A stretch of 9,012 nucleotides of DNA from contig JAFAFZ010000588.1 in the NCBI GenBank assembly GCA_023423215.1, positions 1 to 9,012 of the forward strand, in the 5' to 3' direction. Below the pieces are notes generated by a model. It saw only the letters and a list, made by a program, of their open reading frames with translations. It was not told where the DNA came from and ran no database searches. This document shows, in pieces, positions 1 to 6,415 of the stretch. Origin of the DNA: Actinomycetes bacterium. GTDB taxonomy: Bacteria > Actinomycetota > Acidimicrobiia > Acidimicrobiales > Microtrichaceae. The translations under genes and the position numbers were made by a program. Numbering within the stretch: the first letter of the stretch is position 1; the number at the start of each line of letters is the position of its first letter.

Positions 1-10
1 CCCCGCGCCC

Positions 11-33
11 GGCCCCCGCCCCGGGGCGGGGCC
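11..33. terminator. GC-only hairpin downstream of the SDR gene
   Basis: Positions 14-31 form an 18-bp perfect palindrome centred at 22/23. A GGCC at 11-14 and 30-33 can add to the stem if one C is bulged. The hairpin lies about 50 nt past the stop of the minus-strand SDR gene, so it could end that transcript. There is no T tract on either side and the stem has almost no loop, so an intrinsic terminator is only a possibility. The rest of 34-82 shows nothing recognisable. Confidence 0.3.
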
Positions 34-82
34 ACGGGGTGGACGATCGCCGCCGCAGCGGCTCGGTCCGGCGAGGCTCAGC

Positions 83-862
<780 letters not shown>

Positions 863-869
863 GTCCGGG

Positions 870-875
870 ACTCTA
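870..875 (-). promoter_or_regulatory. Putative leaderless-type -10 box of the SDR gene
   Basis: Read on the minus strand this is TAGAGT, matching the TANNNT -10 pattern, with 7 nt to the ATG. That spacing is typical of leaderless actinobacterial transcripts, and no purine-rich ribosome-binding site is present. No good -35 hexamer was found at 16-18 bp. Confidence 0.5.
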
Positions 876-891
876 TTGACCGACCGGTCAA
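876..891. promoter_or_regulatory. TetR-family-type operator palindrome
   Basis: TTGACCGACCGGTCAA has perfect 7-bp inverted arms (TTGACCG / CGGTCAA) around a 2-bp centre. Palindromes built on GACCG/CGGTC are common binding sites of TetR-family repressors that control lipid and acyl-CoA genes in Actinobacteria. It directly abuts the -10 box of the SDR gene, so a bound dimer would block that promoter. It is about 90 bp from the divergent membrane-protein start, so an effect there is less likely. The regulator is not encoded in this window. Confidence 0.7.
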
Positions 892-969
892 GTCGGCCAG
901 CCGGACCAGAGATCCGCTGCTCCGCCGGCGCACGGCGCGTCGATCACCCCCCGCACCGGCGCGCCTGGT

Positions 970-975
970 TAGCGT
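970..975 (+). promoter_or_regulatory. Putative leaderless-type -10 box of the membrane-protein gene
   Basis: TAGCGT matches TANNNT and is followed by 6 nt and then the ATG at 982. There is no Shine-Dalgarno sequence, so a leaderless transcript is the simplest reading. No convincing -35 element lies upstream. Confidence 0.45.
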
Positions 976-981
976 CGCCAC

Positions 982-1434
982 ATGCGCACCACCCTGCTCG
1001 CACTGCACATCATCGGCGCCGGAACGTGGCTCGGCGCCAACATCGTCCAGGCGTTCATGTCCTCACGGATCCCGAACGCCTCGGCCGAGGTCCGACGGTG
1101 GTGGGCCGAGTCCCTCGGCTCGATGACCCGGATCGTCTACAACGGCGCAGCCGTCCTCATCCTGGTGACGGGCGTGTGGATGGTGCTGCGCACTGACTAC
1201 TTCTCGTTCTCGGACACGTTCATCTCGATCGGCTTCCTGGCGATCCTCGTCGGGGCGGTCCTCGGCATGGCCGTCTTCGGCCCGGGCCTGCGCCAGCTCG
1301 CGGCCGCCATCGGCGACGGCGACCAGGCGGCCGAGGCCAGCGTCACCCGTCGCCTGACCACGTTCGGCATCATCGACACGCTCGTGGTCGTCGTCACGAT
1401 CGTGGCGATGGTCGCCAAGTGGGGTCTCGGCTGA
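982..1434 (+). CDS. Four-helix integral membrane protein, CopD/DUF2269-like
   Basis: A 150-aa protein with four hydrophobic stretches at about residues 3-26, 51-69, 79-101 and 127-148, and short polar links between them. The first helix carries LHIIGAGTWLG (His9, Trp16, Gly18). This resembles the opening helix of DUF2269 and CopD-like membrane proteins, where a buried His is followed by a GxxxWxG pattern; some relatives have been suggested to bind heme or copper. The inner-membrane location is clear, but the function is unknown. A charged amphipathic stretch (about 104-125, with RR at 123-124) links helices 3 and 4 and is probably cytoplasmic. The ATG at 982 is chosen because a TAGCGT box sits 6 nt upstream and the hydrophobic helix begins straight after it. 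The fucosidase gene follows on the same strand after 119 bp with its own ribosome-binding site, so co-transcription is possible but not shown. Confidence 0.82.
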   Translation: MRTTLLALHIIGAGTWLGANIVQAFMSSRIPNASAEVRRWWAESLGSMTRIVYNGAAVLILVTGVWMVLRTDYFSFSDTFISIGFLAILVGAVLGMAVFGPGLRQLAAAIGDGDQAAEASVTRRLTTFGIIDTLVVVVTIVAMVAKWGLG

Positions 1435-1484
1435 GCGAACCCGGCGACGGGCTCATCCTCGGCCGGCGGGCGCCGATGGACGAC

Positions 1485-1519
1485 GGATCGACCGCGGATC
1501 GGTCCGTGGGATCGGACCG
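1485..1519. promoter_or_regulatory. Cluster of GGATCG repeats and nested inverted repeats upstream of the fucosidase gene
   Basis: GGATCG occurs three times, at 1485-1490, 1496-1501 and 1509-1514, with starts 11 and 13 bp apart, close to one helical turn. Two inverted repeats are nested here: GACCG-N5-CGGTC (1490-1504) and CGGTCCG-N6-CGGACCG (1500-1519). The cluster ends 34 bp before the fucosidase start and just ahead of its ribosome-binding site, where an operator or a small RNA hairpin could act. No protein can be assigned to it. Confidence 0.4.
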
Positions 1520-1539
1520 GGCGGTGGAACGGCGGTCAC

Positions 1540-1546
1540 GGAGGAG
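1540..1546 (+). promoter_or_regulatory. Strong ribosome-binding site that fixes the fucosidase start
   Basis: GGAGGAG ends 7 nt before the ATG at 1554. This decides between that ATG and an in-frame start at 1419, which would overlap the end of the previous gene and add 45 low-complexity, Arg/Asp-rich residues with no family resemblance. Confidence 0.8.
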
Positions 1547-1553
1547 AGCCAGC

Positions 1554-3020
1554 ATGTACGAGCCCACGTGGGACTCGGTCGCGACCCACGAACTGCCCGA
1601 CTGGTACGACGACGCCAAGCTCGGCGTCTTCCTGCACTGGGGCCTGTACTCGGTGCCGGGGTGGGCGCCGCAGGTGTCCAACATCCAGGACCTGCTCCAC
1701 GACCGCGGTCCGCGGGCGATGCTGCACGACAACCCGTACGCCGAGTGGTACCGGAACTCGATGCAGCTGCCGGACAGCCCGACGCACCGGCACCACCACG
1801 CCACCTACGGCGACGCGCCCTACGACGACTTCGTCGAGCCCTTCGACGCCGCGAGCGCGGGCGCGGACCTGGACGCGCTGGCCGCCCTGTGCCGCTCGGC
1901 CGGGGCTCGCTACGTGGTGCTCACGACCAAGCACCACGAGGGCTTCACGCTGTGGCCGGCCGGCACGCCGCACCCCCGCAAGGGCGCGTACCACGCCCGG
2001 CGTGACCTCGTCGGCGACCTGACCGAGGCCGTGCGGGCGCAGGGCATGCGCATGGGGCTGTACTACTCGGGCGGCTACGACTGGCCCTACAACGACGCCG
2101 TCATGTCGAACCCGGCCGACGCGCTGCTCGCCGTGCCGGCGGACCCGGCGTATGCGGATTACGCAGCGGCCCACGTGCGCGAGCTCATCGAGCGCTACGA
2201 GCCGTCGGTGCTCTGGAACGACATCTGCTGGCCGCCCGCCGGCGACCTGGCCGCCCTGTTCGCCGACTACTACAACGCGGTGCCCGACGGCGTGGTCAAC
2301 GACCGCTGGCTGCAGTCGAACGGGCCCCGCAACCGCGTGGTCGACACGCTGGTGCGCGGCGTCGGCGACGTGCTGCAGGCGACGTGGAGGTTCCTGCCGT
2401 CCAGCTGGAAGCACCTGACCTTCCCCGGCGCGGACCACTTCGACTTCAACACCCCCGAGTACGCGAGCTTCGACTCGATCGTCGCCAAGAAGTGGGAGTC
2501 GACCCGGGGCGTCGGCCACTCCTTCGGCGCCAACCGCAACGAGCGGCCCGAGGACATCGTCACGTCGACCGAGCTCATCCGCAGCTTCTGCGACATCGTC
2601 GCGAAGAACGGCAACCTGCTCATCGGCATCGGCCCGGCGCCCGACGGCTCCATCCCCGACGAGCAGCAGGTGCCGTTGCGCGGGCTGGGCGAGTGGATGG
2701 CGACGAACGGCGAGGCGATCTACGGCTCCCGTCCGTGGACGGTCGCCGGCACGACGACGACCGAGGGCACCGAGGTGCGCTTCACGGCGGCGCGCGACAC
2801 GGTGCACGCGCTGCTGCTCGACACGCCGGGCCGGCGCACCTTCGCGCTGCGCGGCGTCGACGCACGGGGGCTGGCGTCCGCTCGACTGCTCGGCCTGGAC
2901 GAGCCGCTGGACTGGACGGTCGTCGACGGTGCCCTGCAGGTCACGCTGCCCGAGCGCCTGCCGGTCCAGGCCGTGCACGCGCTCGCGCTGACGGGGCCGC
3001 TCTCCCCCACCGCCGCCTGA
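1554..3020 (+). CDS. Alpha-L-fucosidase, glycoside hydrolase family 29
   Basis: A 488-aa GH29 retaining exo-fucosidase that hydrolyses terminal alpha-L-fucosyl residues. The N-terminal (beta/alpha)8-like barrel shows KLGVFLHWGLYSVPGW (22-37), the fucose-binding KHHEGFTLW (126-134) and YYSGGYDW (170-177). The nucleophile is expected to be D223 in LWNDICWP. The acid/base is probably E302 in DFNTPEY, by comparison with the Thermotoga maritima enzyme as I recall it. Further signatures are VNDRW (248-252), WESTRGVGHSFGANRNE (314-330) and the block running from NGNLLIGIGP to NGEAIYGSRPW (about 356-400). A C-terminal beta-sandwich fills the rest. There is no signal peptide, so the enzyme should be cytoplasmic and act on imported oligosaccharides or glycosides. 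Between VNDRW and DFNTPEY lie about 44 residues where the Thermotoga enzyme has only a few, so there is an insertion near the active site. No transporter is adjacent. Family certain; natural substrate unknown. Confidence 0.95.
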   Translation: MYEPTWDSVATHELPDWYDDAKLGVFLHWGLYSVPGWAPQVSNIQDLLHDRGPRAMLHDNPYAEWYRNSMQLPDSPTHRHHHATYGDAPYDDFVEPFDAASAGADLDALAALCRSAGARYVVLTTKHHEGFTLWPAGTPHPRKGAYHARRDLVGDLTEAVRAQGMRMGLYYSGGYDWPYNDAVMSNPADALLAVPADPAYADYAAAHVRELIERYEPSVLWNDICWPPAGDLAALFADYYNAVPDGVVNDRWLQSNGPRNRVVDTLVRGVGDVLQATWRFLPSSWKHLTFPGADHFDFNTPEYASFDSIVAKKWESTRGVGHSFGANRNERPEDIVTSTELIRSFCDIVAKNGNLLIGIGPAPDGSIPDEQQVPLRGLGEWMATNGEAIYGSRPWTVAGTTTTEGTEVRFTAARDTVHALLLDTPGRRTFALRGVDARGLASARLLGLDEPLDWTVVDGALQVTLPERLPVQAVHALALTGPLSPTAA

Positions 3021-3024
3021 CCTT

Positions 3025-3052
3025 CCACCTCGGCGAACCCACCTCGGCGAAC
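3025..3052. repeat. 14-bp tandem duplication
   Basis: CCACCTCGGCGAAC occurs twice back to back, just past the fucosidase stop. Two exact copies fit a small slippage duplication. No function is apparent. Confidence 0.75.
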
Positions 3053-3054
3053 CG

Positions 3055-3092
3055 GGTGCGGCAGTGCATGGCCTGGCATGTAGCGCCGCGCC
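3055..3092. terminator. Long imperfect hairpin between convergent genes, likely bidirectional terminator
   Basis: Positions 3055-3062 pair with 3085-3092 (8 bp with one G-T). After a 2x2 internal mismatch, 3065-3070 pair with 3077-3082 (6 bp with one G-T) around the 6-nt loop GCCTGG. The hairpin lies 34 nt past the plus-strand fucosidase stop and 4 nt past the minus-strand channel stop, as expected of a shared terminator. There is no T tract, which is usual in high-GC actinobacteria. Confidence 0.55.
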
Positions 3093-3096
3093 GGCT

Positions 3097-4002
3097 TCAG
3101 GAGGGTCGATCGGTGGCGGCCTCGCGCCCGAGCGCGTCGGGCGCGCCGTCGACGATGCTGCGCAGCTCGCCGACCTCGTGGCGCAGGGCGTGCAGCTCGG
3201 CCATCAGCTCCTCGTGCGCGGCGTGGGCGTCGTGGCGCACGTGCTGGCGGCGGACGGGACGATCGCCGCGACGCACCCCGAGCGTCAGGTGGTGCTCGTC
3301 CTCGAGCCGCAGGAAGGCCGAGAGGCTGGCCGCCAGCACACCGAGCAGGGCGAGTCCCGACAGCATCAGGAAGGCGGCCGTGACGCGGCCGACGACCGTG
3401 ACGGGGACCATGTCGCCGTAGCCCACCGTCGTGATCGTCACCATCGCCCACCACAACGAGTCGGCGAAGCTGTCGAAGCCGTGGTGGGGCCGCTCGGCCT
3501 CGTAGACGACGAAGGCGCAGGCGACCGTGACGACGGCGCCGTAGAGGAACGCCTTGCCGAGCCGCTCGACCAGGTAGCGCAGGCTGCGAGCGCCCTTGAA
3601 CCCGACCACCACCACTCGGGCGACGCGGGCGAGGCGCAGCACCGTCAGCAGGACCGCGTTGTCCAGGTCGGGGAACATGACGTACCAGGGGAACGTGACG
3701 ACGACGATCGTCAGGTCGAACCAACCGACGGGCCGGCGCAGGTAGCGACGGTCGATGCGCAGGTGCACCACCAGGTCGACCGCGAACACGATCCAGCACG
3801 CCAGGTCGACCAGGAGCACGGTGCGCGAGACGCCGTCGGCCGCGCCGGCCATGGCGAGCGGGACGAGCGCCGCCAGGACGACGATCGGGTTGGTGCGGCG
3901 CTCCCAGAGCTCGACGCGCTCCTCGACCGTCAGCGCGTGGTGGTGCTCGCCGTCGTGCGCGGCGTGCGTCGGGTCGGTGCTCTGCGGAGGTGTCGTGGCC
4001 AT
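3097..4002 (-). CDS. Voltage-gated-type potassium channel, six transmembrane helices
   Basis: A 301-aa ion-channel subunit of the Kv/KvAP type, expected to form tetramers in the inner membrane. The selectivity filter TITTVGYGD (189-197, core TVGYG) is intact, preceded by the pore helix FADSLWWAMV. Helices S1-S4 fall at about 38-56, 60-80, 94-112 and 117-135, S5 at 150-168 and S6 at about 200-230. S4 carries R123, R126 and R129 at three-residue spacing, then K136, R139 and R142, which makes a real voltage-sensor pattern. D66 and D96 are candidate counter-charges. The N terminus is polar and His-rich (H13, H16, H20-22). After S6 comes a charged tail with a short predicted coiled coil at about 265-290, which may help tetramer assembly. 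There is no RCK/TrkA-N domain. The ATG at 4002 has no Shine-Dalgarno site. The gene is convergent with the fucosidase and shows no evident link to the sugar genes. Confidence 0.92.
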   Translation of the reverse strand: MATTPPQSTDPTHAAHDGEHHHALTVEERVELWERRTNPIVVLAALVPLAMAGAADGVSRTVLLVDLACWIVFAVDLVVHLRIDRRYLRRPVGWFDLTIVVVTFPWYVMFPDLDNAVLLTVLRLARVARVVVVGFKGARSLRYLVERLGKAFLYGAVVTVACAFVVYEAERPHHGFDSFADSLWWAMVTITTVGYGDMVPVTVVGRVTAAFLMLSGLALLGVLAASLSAFLRLEDEHHLTLGVRRGDRPVRRQHVRHDAHAAHEELMAELHALRHEVGELRSIVDGAPDALGREAATDRPS

Positions 4003-4011
4003 GGCGCGGGT

Positions 4012-4027
4012 CGGGTCGTCGGACCCG
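4012..4027. repeat. Small inverted repeat in the leader of the channel gene
   Basis: CGGGTC and GACCCG, 6 bp each, are separated by 4 nt. The repeat lies 9 bp upstream of the channel ATG. It could be an operator half-site pair or a leader hairpin, but it is short enough to arise by chance in this base composition. Confidence 0.25.
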
Positions 4028-4038
4028 TCGGTCGGATG

Positions 4039-4066
4039 GCCGGACGGGGGGCCGGCCCCTGTCGGC
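4039..4066. terminator. GC-rich hairpin downstream of the Tat lipoprotein gene
   Basis: GCC at 4039-4041 pairs with 4064-4066. With G4042 bulged, 4043-4050 pair with 4056-4063 (8 bp, one G-T) around the 5-nt loop GCCGG. The inner part is also a 12-bp palindrome at 4048-4059. The hairpin lies 37 nt after the stop of the upstream minus-strand gene, fitting a terminator without a T tract. A TACGTT box just upstream (minus strand, 4069-4074) could instead be a -10 for the channel gene, which would put the hairpin in its leader. The sequence cannot separate the two. Confidence 0.4.
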
Positions 4067-4103
4067 TCAACGTATCCACGTCAGGAGCGGATCCGGCGCA
4101 GGT

Positions 4104-6302
4104 TCAGGCGACCTGGCGGACCCCCGTGGCGAAGTCCACGACGAGCGAGGCGTCGCCTTCCGACAGCGAGAGGAACTTCCCCAGGTGGCAGACGTCGCCC
4201 CACGGCGAGGCCAGGCGCGGGTGCTCGGCCTGCGGGACCGCCTCGCCGTCGACGGTCAGGCCGTGTCGGCCGGAGAACACGAGCTCGCCCTGCGAGGGCG
4301 ACACGAAGCGCGCGAGCTGGTTCGCACCGGAGGTGCCGCCCGGGCGGGTGACGCCCACCTCGGCCGCCGCGATCCGCTCGACGAACGACGAGAAGTCACC
4401 TGCGTCGGCGCGGCGGCCGACCTCGACGATCCAGACGTTGTCGGCGCTGCCCTCGGCCACCAGGTCGAAGGGCTGCACCATGCCACGGGTCGCGACGACG
4501 GTCGGGTCGTGCGCACGCCAGACCGTCGGGCGGTGCGACCACAGCGCCACGTAGCCGTCACCCCTGCGACCGATGGTCCACCCGCCGGTCCGGACGATCT
4601 CGTCGAAGTGGTCCTGGGGGAAGTAGGCGTGGGTCTCGTCCAGGTAGCCGAAGACGGGACCGAGCAGCGGGTCGGTGGGCGCGGCGTAGGCCGGGGCGTA
4701 GATGTGGATCGCGACGTTGTGGTGCTGTGCGGTGCGGGGCATGGATGCCGACCCGGTCCAGTACCCCGAGTCGTCGCTCCAGTCGAGCGAGCTCGGCGTG
4801 GGTCGCGAGGGATGCGTCGTGAACACGAGCGCGTCGTGGTCGATGGTGGCCTGCCAGGCGTGCACCTGATCGCGGGCGTCGCCGGCGCGGTGGTCGACGA
4901 CGGAGCTCAGCATCACCTCGGGGCTGCGCCAGGTGTAGGTGTGCGCCTCGCTCAGCACGCCGAACGCCGCCATGGGCGCCAGCTCGCGGGCGGCGACCTG
5001 GGCGAGCGCGGGACCGATCTGGACCAGCGTCCGCAAGGCCTCGTACTCAGCGAAGAGGTCGGTGTCCCAGAGGCGGAACCGGTCCGCGGCGATCAGGGTG
5101 CTCGGGACGAGCTGCCACGAGGTCAGCGCCCCCTGGGACCACCAGAAGGGCACGTTGGCCTGGTCGTCGTAGTCGTAGCCGTACGCCCCCTGGGGATCGA
5201 GCGACAGGGGCTCGTGCGGGTCGATCGGCACGCCGTGGCGTTCCCTCACGACACCGACGGCCTCGCTGGTCGCGATGCGCTGCAGCACCTCCGGGGCGCG
5301 GTAGCGCTGGGCGCCGCAGAAGTACGTCGCACCGGTGTCGGTGCGCGAGGTCCAGCCCTGGTCGGTGTCGTCGAAGAGCAGCTTCGCCGTGCCGAAGGTC
5401 GACTCGTCGAGCGCGGACATCTTGTCCTTCTTGTAGGTCCGACCTCGCGTCGCCCCGTACGACCCGTTCTGCAGGTGCATCGCCAGGTCCGCCAGGCAGA
5501 GGTCCAGCGCCGCGGTACCGAGGCGGATGAGCTCCTCGTCGTCGCACAGCTCCACCAACGTGAGCAGCGGCGTGATGTTCTTCAGCATGTACACGTTGGA
5601 GTGCCACTCGCTGAAGCCGAACCGGGCCCGCTCGTCGATCCACGCCAGGATCTCGACGCGAGCGCGGTCCGCGTGCTGAGCGCCGGTCAGACCCGTCACG
5701 GTGAACGCACGGTCGGGGAACGCTCGTCCGGCGAGGTACTCGTCGACCGCCAGGATGATCCGGTGGTTCTCGGACCAGAACCACTTGTGGTCGACCCGGT
5801 CCGCGGGCAGCGGGTCGTCCCATCGGTAGCGGGTCTCGACCATGCGCTGCTCGATGGCCTCGAGCACCGCAGGGTCGATCGATCCGGGGCCGAGCGCCAG
5901 GACCCAGTGCAGGTACATGAGCCGGAAGTCGCCGGTGTCCTTCCAGTCGTCGAGCATCTGCCACGTGTCGGCCAGCGAGTCGACCGTGACGAGCGAGGGG
6001 TCCCACACGAAGTCGGGATCGCGCCGGGAGCGGATGAGGTGGGCGGCGATGCTGGTCTCGTTCCCCGCTGCGAGCTGCTCCGTCGCGAAGCGCAGGTAGT
6101 CCGCGGCACGACCCTGGAACGCTGCCTCGTCGATCAGACCGGGCGAGCCCGGGGGTACCGGCGGGAGGGCCGGACCGGTCGCGGGCGACGCGCACGCCGG
6201 CACCGGATCGACCGGAGCCGGCGGTGAGCAGGACGTCGCCACCGCGGCCGCTGCGGCCGCGCCGGCAGAGCTGACCAGGAACTGTCGTCGTGTCGGCCGC
6301 AT
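4104..6302 (-). CDS. Tat-exported lipoprotein, heparinase/lyase-like helical toroid plus beta-sandwich
   Basis: A 732-aa protein that opens with a twin-arginine signal, TRRQFL at residues 4-9, an Ala-rich hydrophobic stretch (13-22) and a plausible lipobox ending at C25, then a Pro-rich linker to about residue 54. It should be exported folded and anchored outside the membrane. Residues about 58-430 look like an (alpha/alpha) toroid: W176-SENH (177-180), GFSEWHS (229-235) followed by Tyr238, then a GATRGRTYKKDK stretch near 280. The C-terminal third is Gly/Asp/Thr-rich and likely a beta-sandwich. This two-part build is typical of polysaccharide lyases and some glycoside hydrolases, but no catalytic motif of a named family is recognised. 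The ATG at 6302 is preferred over an in-frame GTG at 6419 because a GGGGGGAG ribosome-binding site lies about 8 nt upstream and the Tat signal starts there. A glycan-active role is inferred from fold and neighbours only. Confidence 0.85.
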   Translation of the reverse strand: MRPTRRQFLVSSAGAAAAAAVATSCSPPAPVDPVPACASPATGPALPPVPPGSPGLIDEAAFQGRAADYLRFATEQLAAGNETSIAAHLIRSRRDPDFVWDPSLVTVDSLADTWQMLDDWKDTGDFRLMYLHWVLALGPGSIDPAVLEAIEQRMVETRYRWDDPLPADRVDHKWFWSENHRIILAVDEYLAGRAFPDRAFTVTGLTGAQHADRARVEILAWIDERARFGFSEWHSNVYMLKNITPLLTLVELCDDEELIRLGTAALDLCLADLAMHLQNGSYGATRGRTYKKDKMSALDESTFGTAKLLFDDTDQGWTSRTDTGATYFCGAQRYRAPEVLQRIATSEAVGVVRERHGVPIDPHEPLSLDPQGAYGYDYDDQANVPFWWSQGALTSWQLVPSTLIAADRFRLWDTDLFAEYEALRTLVQIGPALAQVAARELAPMAAFGVLSEAHTYTWRSPEVMLSSVVDHRAGDARDQVHAWQATIDHDALVFTTHPSRPTPSSLDWSDDSGYWTGSASMPRTAQHHNVAIHIYAPAYAAPTDPLLGPVFGYLDETHAYFPQDHFDEIVRTGGWTIGRRGDGYVALWSHRPTVWRAHDPTVVATRGMVQPFDLVAEGSADNVWIVEVGRRADAGDFSSFVERIAAAEVGVTRPGGTSGANQLARFVSPSQGELVFSGRHGLTVDGEAVPQAEHPRLASPWGDVCHLGKFLSLSEGDASLVVDFATGVRQVA

Positions 6303-6347
6303 CGCCGTGTCTCCCCCCGCCCCGTCGGGCCGCACGGCGACGTGCGA

Positions 6348-6388
6348 CCTCGGAGGGGATCGTACCGAGGACGGTGCGACCCGGCCAA
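6348..6388 (-). promoter_or_regulatory. Putative promoter with overlapping inverted repeat, Tat lipoprotein gene
   Basis: On the minus strand TTGGCC (6383-6388) and TACGAT (6359-6364) are 18 bp apart, a fair -35/-10 pair. It would give a leader of about 50 nt carrying the GGGGGGAG ribosome-binding site. CCTCGG (6348-6353) and CCGAGG (6365-6370) form an inverted repeat that brackets the -10 box, where a repressor could sit. No regulator is identified. Confidence 0.35.
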
Positions 6389-6415
6389 CAGCTCCCGTCG
6401 CGCCTGCCGGCACCG

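Noticed and set aside
1419..1553. Longer form of the fucosidase starting at 1419
   Set aside because: It overlaps the end of the membrane-protein gene, the added residues have no family match, and the GGAGGAG site sits before the ATG at 1554.
1536..2978. Long antisense frame opposite the fucosidase
   Set aside because: The translation is Val/Arg/Gly-rich with no motif, as expected for a shadow of a high-GC gene; the GH29 signatures on the plus strand are unambiguous.
3990..6227. Long plus-strand frame opposite the lipoprotein gene
   Set aside because: Its low-complexity Arg/Val/Gly translation and lack of any domain mark it as a shadow of the minus-strand gene.
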